NCBI GenBank assembly: GCA_003427395.1 | Contig: BFEA01000387.1 | Span: forward strand, 807,107 to 830,055 | Source: Chara braunii | Lineage: Eukaryota; Streptophyta; Charophyceae; Charales; Characeae | Reading direction: 5' to 3' | Length of the DNA: 22,949 nt | Shown: positions 8,756-17,600 of the stretch, piece by piece | Position numbering within the stretch: the stretch's first letter is position 1 | Layout: each line of letters begins with the position of its first letter | Notes under the pieces: generated by a model | What the model was told of the DNA's origin: nothing | Databases searched by the model: none | What the model saw: only the letters and a program-made list of their open reading frames with translations | Program-made: the position numbers and the translations under genes

Positions 8756-10930
8756 GCGAGAAAATATAGAGGCAGCGTGAAGGAACCGCGGGGTTGAGGG
8801 TCCGGCGTAACTATCCCCTTTGGTTTTTAGTTTTATGTTGTTTTTGATAATTCTCGACCCTTTTATTTATGGGTCCGACTTCTTACGGGATTGGTACCTG
8901 TTTGGGCGCCAAGGCCAGTGTGGGGGTCGACGGGTGTTAGTCCAGCCGGCGCACCCGTGAACTGACAAAACACGGACAAGGGATCTCGTCGTGTACATAG
9001 GAGTACGGTCGAGTTTACGAGACAGAGGAAACTTGAGCGGCAGGATTAACTACGAATGAACCGTCCGCTCACCCGCCATCTGTTGTGAGAGGCATGGGTG
9101 TGAGTGAGCCTGGGCCTGAAAGATAGTGAGTCGTGTCTAGGCGTGGTAGCGAGGGGCGGTCCAAGGCATTATGGGAAGACCGCAACAGAGTTGCGGACAA
9201 CTACGAAACAAGGAGAGCCCCGCTCTGGTTCGGTCATCAAGCTTCTCATTTGAACATCTGCTACTATCACAGAAATTGACATTGGGCCCGGTCCACCTAA
9301 GCCCATGCTAAGGCGTACAGCAGATCCGCTCCTTTGACTCTACGGCCTGCTAAGAAAAGCCTGAGTGAAGCTTGTCCGTTGAGAAGTTGAAAGGGTGGCG
9401 GGGCCTGTTTGAAGGAAACGGGTCAAGGGGAGTTCGGTAGAGACACACCGTGGTACTGGCGTGAGATCGCTCGTCAGACTTGGGTAGAGGGGCGAAAGAC
9501 TAATCGAGCTAGCTACTAGCTAGCACCCTCAGAGGTCCTTTCATAATCGTTGCGACTGTGGACGGGCAAAACTACGTCGTTGCTATCAAAGGAAGCGGAC
9601 TGCGAGGGGCGCTGCCGGACCGTTGCTACGGAATGTTGTGTTACCAGTAGAAACGAGGAGTGAATCCAGACATATCTTTGTGCCACATACATCCGGTGCA
9701 GAAGGAGGAAGTCGGTGGTGGAAAAACGAAAGGGAGGTGGGCTCTACATAGATGGGGCGAGTAGAGGAGAACCTTAAGGAGGCTCGCGACGATACCGCCG
9801 TGCTGATTGTTTGCTGATTTGAGGAAAAGAGGAGGAAGGTTCGTCGGCTCGATTAGTAGTTAGTTCCCTCCGGAGCTTTCTGAAGAGAGTTAGAGACGTG
9901 CATATAACTCATGACGGATTCCGCTACTACCAAGTGCAGCGCTAGTATAAAGTCGGTGGAAGGGGCGAGGATATCGAAGAAGAAAGGTTGGCCAGCGCCG
10001 TCTGAATGTGGAGGAGGAGTTGCTTCACGTGCATGTATAACAAGGAAGATATCGGGGATGGTGAGGACTTGAGCAGGGCTAAACATAAAAAGGGGGTAGC
10101 TCGCGCGATTGCTAACGGATTCGAGTGGGAGAAGAAGCGAGGTAGAGGTTTTATGGTGAGGCGAATTCAAATTTGGAGTTAGATTAGCATGAAAGTCAGT
10201 GAACATGGCCGCAGTGAGGATTGTCTAACTCACTCGATTCCTAACGAAACTGGTCGAGGAAAGATGCAAATCGGGGGTTCTCGAAGCCTGCGACTCCGAA
10301 TTCGCAGTCGGGTTTGCAAGGTACTGAGTAGCTTTGTCACTATATGAGTAAAAAGCCGCGTGGTTATGAAGAGAGAGGGAGAGTGAGAGTGAAAAGTGCA
10401 CGTCGCACTCGATGTTCGGCAGGAATAGGAGGCTCGGTTTGGTCAGTAGGTCATTAGTTTTGGTGCTTCCTGGATAATGGGTTGAGCCCGGGAGTGAAGT
10501 TCCTTTAATGCGAATGTACGGTGTATCTACCCACGTTCTAAGAGAGGATTCATTCCCCTTTTTGCACATTAGATAAGACTGATTGGCGACGAGGGCGAAT
10601 ATAAAGTGTGAAAAATGTAGTAGGAACGAGCACGTGGGAGGGAAGGAGACTTAGGGCAAGCACACATCTGGACGAACTCTAGCTGAAGATGCATTTTTAT
10701 TTTGCATGTTCAGAAAAAATAATGAGACATGTGCTTCTTTTATCATCACGATCGTCATTGTCCTCCTCGTGACATTTGAACCGAACTGCGGTTAAAAGCG
10801 GTGATAGAGGTGCTTGACTTAGTCTTTGTTTTAGTGGGTGGTTAAATGGTCGTTATGGCTGCTTTGAGATCGTCTCCTTCGAAGTGTTCGTTTTGCTGCC
10901 AGCATGTTCCGAATCTTCGGATTGGAGATC
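8756..10930. other. Unidentified sequence, no supported gene
   Basis: Two adjacent minus-strand open frames (9853-10206 and 10225-10569, 117 and 114 residues) have Ser/Pro/Leu-rich, unrecognised translations, including a SLSLSLSL microsatellite run, and give no family match. A perfect palindrome of 8-bp arms around one base lies at 9508-9524. There is no RNA gene, and no transposase or reverse transcriptase motif. Confidence 0.5.
9508..9524. repeat. Perfect 17-base palindrome
   Basis: GCTAGCTA (9508-9515) and TAGCTAGC (9517-9524) flank a single C. It is a simple tight palindrome of unknown role. Confidence 0.6.
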
Positions 10931-11189
10931 AGTGTATGTTTCCATGTTCTAGCGGATGTTTTGTTCCGACGTGAGGCTAGGCGCGAGGTTGGAGACTTAC
11001 GTGTTAACCGTGCGCTCGTCCATTGACTGTAGGCAGAGGGAGTGAGGAGTGGCCCGTAGAGACTAGAGGCTTACCCGTGGGGTGATGCACCATTAGCCTC
11101 ATTTGGCCTGAGTTGAAAACTACCTTTTGGTTGGGGTTGTGCTCATCCTGTCGAAGTGAAGGAGTGAGGGAACAACAGTAGGCCCAAAG

Positions 11190-11333
11190 ACTCACCTGTC
11201 TGGTCAGAACGCTGCTTATCGTACCAAACGGAGTGGCAGCGAGAGAACTGCAGGGTTTAGGAGCTCACTTGCTGGTTGGTACGCCGCTCACCTCAGTGAG
11301 CGGAGTAGTGAGAAGCGGGCTGCAGGGATTGCA
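11190..11333 (+). repeat. Degenerate tandem duplication, about 72-bp unit
   Basis: Two consecutive units align at roughly two thirds identity: CTCACCTG...CTGGTC...ACGCTGCT...GGAGT...GCAGGG, then CTCACTTG...CTGGTT...ACGCCGCT...GGAGT...GCAGGG. A weaker third copy may lie near 11065-11110. The second unit contains a perfect hairpin CGCTCAC-CTCA-GTGAGCG (about 11282-11299). No reading frame is shared. Confidence 0.4.
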
Positions 11334-12040
11334 AGACAATCTACTGGCCAATACACCTCTTGTCCGAGGAAAACAGATTTACCTGTAGCCAGTGTACTCT
11401 GGACCACGAGCTACGAAAAGGACTCCGCCCGTTGAAAAGGGGAGTATTGGTTCGAATGGACAGATTGTCAGGAAGTCAACAACTAGCGGTTTGACTTCTG
11501 TTGACCAGATTGCTGCGATTTTTTAACGCCATTGTGGGACCCTGAGGGTCTCAATCGAATCGAGGAATCAAAGTCCTCTCATGCGAGTCTGACTGCACCA
11601 CCCTTGGATCTGGGAGACTAAAAATCTTTCGCCTTCTGCTATTTTTACTCCTAATCTAGTCCTTTGGTTTGAACAGGAAGGCGGCAAGCGGGATTGCGAC
11701 CCGTAATCCGCGCCAAGACCTCTATGGGAGGTTGCCCCACCGATTGTGGGAGCTCTGTCGGAACCCAGGCGAGGTTCTGGAGGAAGGGAACCATCAGGTG
11801 TACCTTCTTCTGTCTGTATGAACCCACTACATCCCCTATCTCCCTCTAGTTTTGATTGTTGTATGCATGTGTTCCCCTATGATTTTGCTTTCTTTTCAGG
11901 ATTTAATCAGACTGAATGAAAGGAAAGCATGTGTGAATCTTAAGTTTCTATTTATTTTGTGATTGAAAGCAGACTAAGGGATGAACTTAGGAAAGGTGGG
12001 AGGAACACAATTTTACATGCGATTGATCGGGTCAACCAAG
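11334..12040. other. Unidentified sequence
   Basis: It contains an 8-bp inverted repeat GAAGTCAA / TTGACTTC near 11473-11500 and a pyrimidine-rich stretch ending TTTTCAG (about 11893-11899) that resembles a 3' splice site. No exon can be defended next to it. The last part may be an eroded start of the repeat array that follows. Confidence 0.4.
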
Positions 12041-12794
12041 GACTGGGCATTGTTTCAAAGCAGAATGGCCCAGGGCTATACTTATTTGGCTATTTTCTGA
12101 CGGACAAGAAATTACTTCTAAGCAGAATGGTTTGGTTGTTGTGTTTATTTATGACGGCTTGCCAGACTGATCTTTGGAACCAAACATTGTTTTTAAGCAG
12201 AATGACTTGATTTGTATGTTTCTTTTTGGGGTTTTTTGACTGAGGTTGGGTTAAAGATTCAACTTCATGCTTTGAGTGATTTGAGATGAACTGAACATTT
12301 TCTCAGCTGAATGGTTCAATTCCTTGTTTTATTTCTTAGGGAGGATTTTTTGCAGAAAACTAAGCATTGTTTCTAAGCATAATGGTTTCACATGAAGCCA
12401 TGCATTAAAGCGTAAACTGAATATAAGATGAAGTACTTTATTTATATTTGCATGTGAACTGGCAACTGGATATTGTTTCTGAGTTGAATGGTCCAGTGTG
12501 AAGTCATATCACTAAGGAGAGAAGAAAAAATACAAAGTATAACTAGAAGTAATTTAGGCAAACTGAGCATTGTTTCTAAGTTAAATGACTCCGTCCCCTG
12601 CCCATATTTTCATTTCCTTTCAAAACAAGTAAAAAATTATCAAAATTTGGATATTAAACAGTTTAGGGCGGCTAGACATTGTTTCTAAGTTGATGGTCTA
12701 AGTTATATACCCAAATAAGAAATAAATTGTTGCGCAACTTGTTCATGTATATTCTAAGGCATGCTAGGCATTGTTTTTAAGATGAATGGTCTAG
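12041..12794 (+). repeat. Degenerate array of a ~33-bp motif, nine copies
   Basis: A motif close to CTGRGCATTGTTTCTAAG plus NTGAATGGTYYAG recurs at about 12041, 12102, 12178, 12288, 12355, 12463, 12560, 12669 and 12762. Steps are 61 to 110 bases, most between 93 and 110 in the second half. The spacers are AT-rich and far less alike. This is not a clean satellite: the core is kept while spacers vary in sequence and length. It is plus-strand only and not translated in one frame. Confidence 0.7.
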
Positions 12795-12939
12795 CACCAT
12801 GTCATATATAAGCTGGGTATAAAAAATAAATCATTTGAAAGTTTTATGAACTATTGTAAGTGAAATTAACTTTGGGAATGAGTGAGAGTACTCATCATTG
12901 TGGTTTGGACTTGCATATGGCTAAGTGATAACTTTACTT

Positions 12940-13331
12940 AGTCTGAGTATGCGTAGCACACCAAACATGTTCGACGCCCCACTGAGAAGGCAAACATGTT
13001 CGGACGCTCGGCCGAGCGGGAACCGAACGTATTCGACCGAGCACAAATCAAAGGACTACCGAACTCGGCCTCGTATGTGTGTGGCGTATGGGGTATGTGT
13101 GAGAAGTGTATGTCTGCATGCGTATGGTATATGTGTGTGTATGTGTGTGTATGTGTGTGTATATATTCAAAAGTGATGAGCAATGCCCCCAGGGGTCCCC
13201 CAACCCCCATATATGTTTTAAAAAAAAAAAATCGGGCTAGGTCGATTTGGGGTCACGTTCGGACTCGGTACCGAGCGTTTGGGTTTGGTCACTTAGCCCG
13301 AACTTGATGCTACGCAAGTCAAACTCTGAGT
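12940..13331. mobile_element. Foldback element with TG microsatellite loop
   Basis: The ends carry TGCGTAGCA (12952-12960) and its inverse TGCTACGCA (13308-13316). Left and right arms of about 85-110 bases align as imperfect inverted repeats, sharing ACGCTCGG, CCGAACGT and TCGACC in order. Each arm holds a perfect palindrome: 14 bp at 13005-13018 (CGCTCGGCCGAGCG) and 12 bp at 13264-13275 (CTCGGTACCGAG). The middle is TG/TATG microsatellite (13076-13165) and an A run near 13219-13230 followed by GGGCTAGGTCG, which resembles the CTAGGTCGG edge at 1754. No transposase is present. Confidence 0.5.
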
Positions 13332-13756
13332 TTCAGTTTGATAGATAATTGCTTTGGTTGCTCGCCACGTGCTAGAGCTATAGGAGTTAGTTCAATTCCT
13401 GTATTTTGGATCATTTATTATACTTTGCTCTGTATGAATCTTGAAAAGGTACTTCTCCTACGGGAAGTGTTGCTGAAATTTATAAAAAAACGAGGAGTTA
13501 GTCAAAATCTGACTTTTTAAAGTCTAACTTTTTGTCAAAGTATATATCTGGTTTTCTATAAATCTGGAAAACCTTTTTTTTTAGAGGAAGGACTGCCCAA
13601 ATTCTCGCTAATTCAAGGAGTTAGACAAAAATTAACTTTGGAAAGTCAGAGTGAGTTCAAATTCTTAACTTAGCTTTGTACAAATTTTCAAAAACTATTT
13701 TCTCTACAAGAAGCGCTCCCGAAATTTCTACAAATCTAAGGAGTTAGTTACATTCT
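13332..13756. other. AT-rich sequence with recurring GAGTTAG words
   Basis: A loose repeat of CGAGGAGTTAGTCAAAA, TCAAGGAGTTAGACAAAA and TCTAAGGAGTTAGTTACA occurs near 13490, 13612 and 13735, spaced about 120 bases. This suggests an eroded tandem repeat. No gene is visible. Confidence 0.45.
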
Positions 13757-14107
13757 AAACAGGTGGTTTTCAGGGTCTTTGGACCTTTCACCACTTCAGG
13801 ACCATTCAAGTCTGAAAATTCTGAAAGGTCCTGAAGTGGTGAAAGTTCGGAAGACCCTGAAAACCACCTGTTTAGGCAGGTTGCATCCTCAAGTGGTGAA
13901 GGGTGGTTTTCATGGTCTTCGGACCTTTCACCACTTCGGGACCATTCAGGATTTTCAGACTGCCAAAAACTCTCACTTGACCACTTCAGGACACCCTTCA
14001 CCACTTCAGGATGCAGCCTGCCTAAACAGGTGGTTTTCAGGGTCTTCGGACCTTTCATCACTTCAGGACTATTCATGATTTTCAGACTGCCCAAAACTCT
14101 CGCTTCA
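13757..14107. repeat. Nested inverted and direct repeats forming long hairpins
   Basis: Arm 13757-13807 pairs with 13823-13873 (51 bases, about four mismatches, 15-base loop). A larger pairing joins 13827-13905 to 13992-14070 (about 79 bases, about seven mismatches, 86-base loop). In addition 13901-13980 and 14029-14107 are direct repeats of about 79 bases, ending TTTTCAGACTGCC-AAAACTCTC. The word ACCTTTCACCACTTCAGGAC recurs in both orientations. Both strands are open as about 100-residue frames with a repeated PEVVKGPKTLKTT-like peptide, a by-product of the repeat. It could be a hairpin small-RNA locus or a foldback transposon. Confidence 0.75.
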
Positions 14108-14289
14108 AAATTTTCATCCCTGAATTCTCAGCTACCCGATAACCGCTTGTGCAACAGCAGCGACAGAAGAGAAGGATGACAAATACGCTGACTCACTGAG
14201 GATGAGGAGGAATAGCAGCAGCACCAACAACACTCTCTTCGCCGATAGCTGTCATCTTCACCTGAATAAAACGCCTACCTTCTTCCTCT

Positions 14290-14460
14290 GAACATAACAC
14301 ATATGCGTTGTATTCGAGTTTTCGAATTAAAAAAAAAAGGAATAAGAACGCATATGCATTGTATTCGAAATTTAGGGTCATTCGAAGAGAACACGTGTTG
14401 TATTCGAATAGGAGACACCCTATGCGGTGCATTCGTTTACAACGCATATGTGTTATGTTC
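14290..14460. mobile_element. Inverted-repeat element enclosing palindrome/TATTCGAA modules
   Basis: The ends are a perfect 23-bp inverted repeat (14290-14312 and 14438-14460) centred on CACATATGCG/CGCATATGTG. Inside, five modules of a palindromic core followed by GTATTCGAA-like sequence occur near 14297, 14347, 14390, 14420 and 14440. One core is the perfect palindrome AACACGTGTT (14390-14399). The element is short (171 bp) and non-coding, MITE-sized. No target-site duplication is visible at the immediate flanks. Confidence 0.6.
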
Positions 14461-14961
14461 GGGGGGAACAAGGTAGTCATTCTGGCTGTATTTGGGGCAG
14501 CATTCAGTCTTGATGAAGCTATTATGACCAAGTGTTTTATTCGGTGAAGACGGAAGTCAATAGTGCATGTTGAAAAGGATTGCTCTTTGACTTATTTTGA
14601 TATCACCTATCAACTGTACATCAGCAAACCGTTGAGCATATGTGCGACAATAGGATGAGAGGGACTGTAGGAAGAAAGAGCTTTCTCCGTTTTCTGCTTT
14701 CTTCATTTCCCACTTAAGAAAAATATCCAAGTTTGCAAAACTCAGGTTTCATTGATCATTTGCTCACATAAAGTGAGTTGAGTTAGTACAAAGACGCAGG
14801 AGCAAGAAAGTGTATGGCCTCCCTGCGATGGCAGATGGGTGGATGGATGAGGCACTTAAATGTCAGCAAGGAATCATTGCGCCCAATCAAATGGTTTTAC
14901 ACGATACGGGTTAGACCAGCCAAAGTGACCTTCCTGCGACGGCAGATCGACCACCAAAGTC
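14461..14961. other. Unidentified sequence with a 19-bp direct repeat
   Basis: A 19-base word near CCTCCCTGCGATGGCAGAT occurs at 14818-14836 and again at 14929-14947 with two differences, 111 bases apart. The second copy is just upstream of the LINE fragment. The remaining sequence has no recognised coding signal, although 5' parts of the LINE would be expected here if it were complete. Confidence 0.4.
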
Positions 14962-15553
14962 CTCCCAACTAACGACTGGATCATAGACAGATCCTCGCTA
15001 GAGCAGAGGGGACTCGCCTTAACCGCGTGCAAATTTTGTACCACGGCATTCCCAGCCAGGAAAACCCCAGAGACAATCGAGCACATTTTGCTACTATGTC
15101 ATGGGGCGGTCTGGGTGTGGAGTGGTGGGAATATGGAGCCAACAGGACACTGCCTATCCATGCCCATGGGAGTGGCGAACTCTCCTCTGTGAAACATGGC
15201 ACCCGACCCAATCACACGACTTCACACAAAATCTGTTCAAACTAGGCCGCCGGGCAGTCCGATGGGCACAGCGGTGGAGGCGCTGTACCCATGAGATGGG
15301 GGGCGTGAGGTTGGATGGACCAGAATCCACCGACTCCATTAAGCAACAAGTACAAGCAGACATCACCACAGAATGAGAACTAGTGAAAGCCCGAGTCGCT
15401 CACCTTCATTCCACAAAAGAAATCCAACAAAACATCCAACAATTCAGTGGCAGTTGGCTGGGGCGGACAAACGGCGGGCGAAATTGGGGACAGTGGAGTG
15501 TAGTGAGGCATGAGGAGGAGAACAGGGAAAGGCCACAGAAAATTTCATCTCCG
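14962..15553 (+). pseudogene. LINE (non-LTR retrotransposon) ORF2 C-terminal fragment, zf-RVT region
   Basis: Frame 1 from 14962 reads TNDWIIDRSSLEQRGLAL, then a zinc-binding motif Cys (15028), Cys (15037), His (15082), Cys (15097), that is C-x2-C-x14-H-x4-C with ETIEHILLLC and a following VW. This matches the reverse transcriptase zinc-binding domain (zf-RVT type) found after the reverse transcriptase of plant LINEs. Frame 1 ends at TGA 15190-15192. The expected continuation appears shifted by one base in the frame open at 15101-15376 (LLCETWHP, LGRRAVRWAQRW) and beyond its stop to about 15553. No reverse transcriptase or endonuclease core is visible upstream, so this is a 5'-truncated, frameshifted relic. 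Confidence 0.65.
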
Positions 15554-15797
15554 CTTTCATGACTGGTTCACACTGGACCCAGCGGTCCCACTGCGGCTGC
15601 TCTCGGACTTCTCCCTGACCCATTCCCACCCTCACCGATGAGCCTCGTAGAGCAGAATTGTTTTGAAAAACTACGAAATAAGGGGTTGGAAACTCGGAGG
15701 GAGGGGGAGACTGCGGAGTAAGCCAACTCAGGGATGGAGAGAGTAGGAAGGCTCTCAGTGAGAGACGGGCAGGGCAGGGTTTGCAAAGGACCTTGGA

Positions 15798-15943
15798 GAC
15801 TGCAAACAGGAAAGGCACAACGCAGGGTTCAGGGTTTTAGGGACCGCAAGCACAGATGCACTGTCCTCAGATGGCAAACAAGAAAGACACAGCGCAGGGT
15901 GTAAGGTTTTAGCGGCTGCAAGCACAGAGTCACTGTCCTCAAC
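15798..15943 (+). repeat. Tandem duplication of a 73-bp unit
   Basis: Units 15798-15870 and 15871-15943 have identical length and align without gaps at roughly 80 percent identity. Shared words include GGCAAACA-GAAAG-CACA, CGCAGGGT, GGTTTTAG and GCAAGCACAGA...CACTGTCCTCA. No conserved reading frame is evident. Confidence 0.75.
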
Positions 15944-16158
15944 ACAATCTTCACTCTAGGATAAATGGGAATAAGGGTGAAGATGACTCGGCTCCAGGAA
16001 TGGACAAACGGTATTTGGCGCCCAGGCTAAGGGTGACGAGGTCAGCTAGCATCTGCAGAACGGCAGCCTCAGTGACTAAAGTAGCCTCGGGAACAGGAAG
16101 CATAGGCACTGTTCCATCCTATGTTCCAAAACACTTCAATGTTGCTTAAGCCACCAAT

Positions 16159-16229
16159 TCCCCTGACGTCAGAAACCTCGGGGGTACCGGTAGTCCCCCT
16201 GACGTCTGAAACGTCGGGGGTACCTTTAG
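16159..16229. repeat. Tandem pair of hairpin-forming units
   Basis: Two units of about 36 bases each run CCCCTGACGTC-GAAAC-TCGGGGGTACC. Within the second, CCCCTGACGT pairs with ACGTCGGGGG apart from one bulge; the first has one extra mismatch. Both strands are open through the repeat, giving the peptides PLTSETSGVP (plus) and PDVSDVRGTTG (minus), which looks like a consequence of the unit length rather than coding. Confidence 0.6.
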
Positions 16230-16560
16230 TATACAGTGGAAAACCGGTCGGGCCTGAAAAATGGAATTTGTGGAAATGCACCAAATCGGCGCGGCGAATA
16301 TTTGACGGTCAAAATGATTTTATTTATTTACTTTGATATTTTTCCCTGATAGATCATGACCTAATCTACGGACCCTCAAATTTGCAGACCTTTGGATGAA
16401 TTCTTCTTAGTACAAAAAATCAGCAAAGTTGCCGCTTGAAAATAGCAGGATTGGACCCGCAGGTGACGAACGGTCGCCGCCCCTCCGTACAACCCGGCCC
16501 TAACTCACAAGGACTGGGGTTTTCGGCGGGGGGGGAACTGGTGGTTTAATACTATTCGAA
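16230..16560. other. Unidentified sequence
   Basis: No gene, RNA or repeat is recognised. A G run lies near 16529-16536. Confidence 0.4.
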
Positions 16561-16700
16561 GGGACGCTGGACCCGCTTTCCAGAGGGTGAAGCTCCACCA
16601 ATAGATGGAGCTGTCAGCAAATGGATCTGCTATGGGAGGCTGCTCATATCACCCCGCCTAGCGTCCTCAGCTGGCGTTATATTAAAAAAAAAAAAAAAAA
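16561..16700 (+). repeat. SINE-like structured repeat, copy C
   Basis: It starts GGGACGCTGGACCCG. The first hairpin is CTGGA/TCCAG; the second is a perfect AGCTCCA...TGGAGCT around CCAATAGA. CTCATATCACCCC is shared with copy B. GGACGCT (16562-16568) pairs with AGCGTCC (16660-16666), closing the fold, and the tail is A (16684-16700). It ends 45 bases before the broken 3' end of the hAT pseudogene, so it may have inserted there. Confidence 0.65.
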
Positions 16701-16745
16701 CCGTAAGTCGGTCATCAACACTTCCCTAACTAGTGTCAAATCTCT

Positions 16746-17600
16746 TCACAACAGGGCTGGCCGCCGCGTGAATGCCACAACTTTCTTGACCTTCACCCAC
16801 CAACTCTCAGACTGCACTGTGAAGTAGACAAGGTCGACCTTTCTTTGCAACTTCTTTCCTGACCACCTCAATGCCCTCCACCTCGCAGCAAACTTGCCAT
16901 CCATCATCTCGGTCAACGCATCTTCCCGGTTCAACAGTCTCTCGAACATCTGGTACACCTCTGCCGGGTGCAGCAATGTCAAGGACTCATCAATCGTCAT
17001 CATCAGGCCATTGGTAGCGTGATGTTTCCTTGTAAACTTCACGATGATGTCGGCGGTCTTCGCGATGTCCTTCACCCATGCGAGATTAGTCAGGTCCTTC
17101 AACAACAAGCTGCAGCAGTGCGCTCCAAATAGTACCCAAGGTATCCTCGCAAAATCTCTATCTGTCCGCCTCTCCTTCTTGTTCACCTCCCTGTTGTCGG
17201 TACAAATGACATTGATCCGATGGAGCTCGATCTCGCGCATGACCTGCTCCCACAACTTTGTCAATGCTGCTGCGTTCTTCTTCCTCCCTGTCATATGAAC
17301 CGTGGTCACGAGAACGACTCCTTTCTCCCCTGCTGCCAGGATATCCATCACCGGTCTGTTCTTGCGATCAGTCGATCCGTCTGTCATGAACGTGCAACCA
17401 TTTTTGTCCCAACACACATTCATGGGGTTGAGTGTTTTTTCAACCTTCAAGTACATGTAATTCGACATCACCGTCCGCATGTGCTTGTAGGTAGGCAACT
17501 TCACTTTTAACCTTGCATTGGCAACTTCCAAGTGTGCATCCTGAAGAGCGTGTGTTGTGTCGAAGTTCAGGAAGTTGAAAGCAATGTCAGCCCTGGGCAT
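16746..17600 (-). CDS. hAT-like transposase fragment with DUF659 domain, 284 residues
   Basis: This is the longest protein-like open frame in the window and the uninterrupted part of the hAT pseudogene. Residues 1-60 give DIAFNFLNFDTTHALQDAHL and LPTYKHMRT, typical just before DUF659. First catalytic-type Asp is in FMTDGSTD (D74); the second is in VICTDN (D135). GAHCCSLLLKDLTNLAWVKD lies at 159-178. Compared with relatives, the spacing between CTDN and RIPWV looks shortened, and VLFGAHC replaces the usual V-P-C-(A/G)-A-H-C, suggesting in-frame decay. Homology ends near SESWW; the last residues (TRRPALL) are junction sequence. The ATG at 17600 is an internal Met: upstream codons continue the homology through two TAGs. 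A functional product is unlikely. Confidence 0.75.
   Translation of the reverse strand: MPRADIAFNFLNFDTTHALQDAHLEVANARLKVKLPTYKHMRTVMSNYMYLKVEKTLNPMNVCWDKNGCTFMTDGSTDRKNRPVMDILAAGEKGVVLVTTVHMTGRKKNAAALTKLWEQVMREIELHRINVICTDNREVNKKERRTDRDFARIPWVLFGAHCCSLLLKDLTNLAWVKDIAKTADIIVKFTRKHHATNGLMMTIDESLTLLHPAEVYQMFERLLNREDALTEMMDGKFAARWRALRWSGKKLQRKVDLVYFTVQSESWWVKVKKVVAFTRRPALL

Noticed and set aside
11893-11899. 3' splice site of a host gene
   Set aside because: Pyrimidine tract plus CAG is present, but no coding exon could be followed on either side.
12041-12794. CRISPR-like array
   Set aside because: The repeats are degenerate, spacing is 61-110 bases, the context is eukaryotic, and there are no cas genes.
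13744-14094. Protein with PEVVKG repeats
   Set aside because: Both strands are open and the repeats mirror the DNA inverted repeats, so the frame is a by-product.
16561-16700. HDV-like or hammerhead ribozyme in the SINE-like repeat
   Set aside because: The closing stem spans about 105 bases and the order of stems does not fit the HDV-type nested double pseudoknot; no CTGATGA/GAAA hammerhead core is present.
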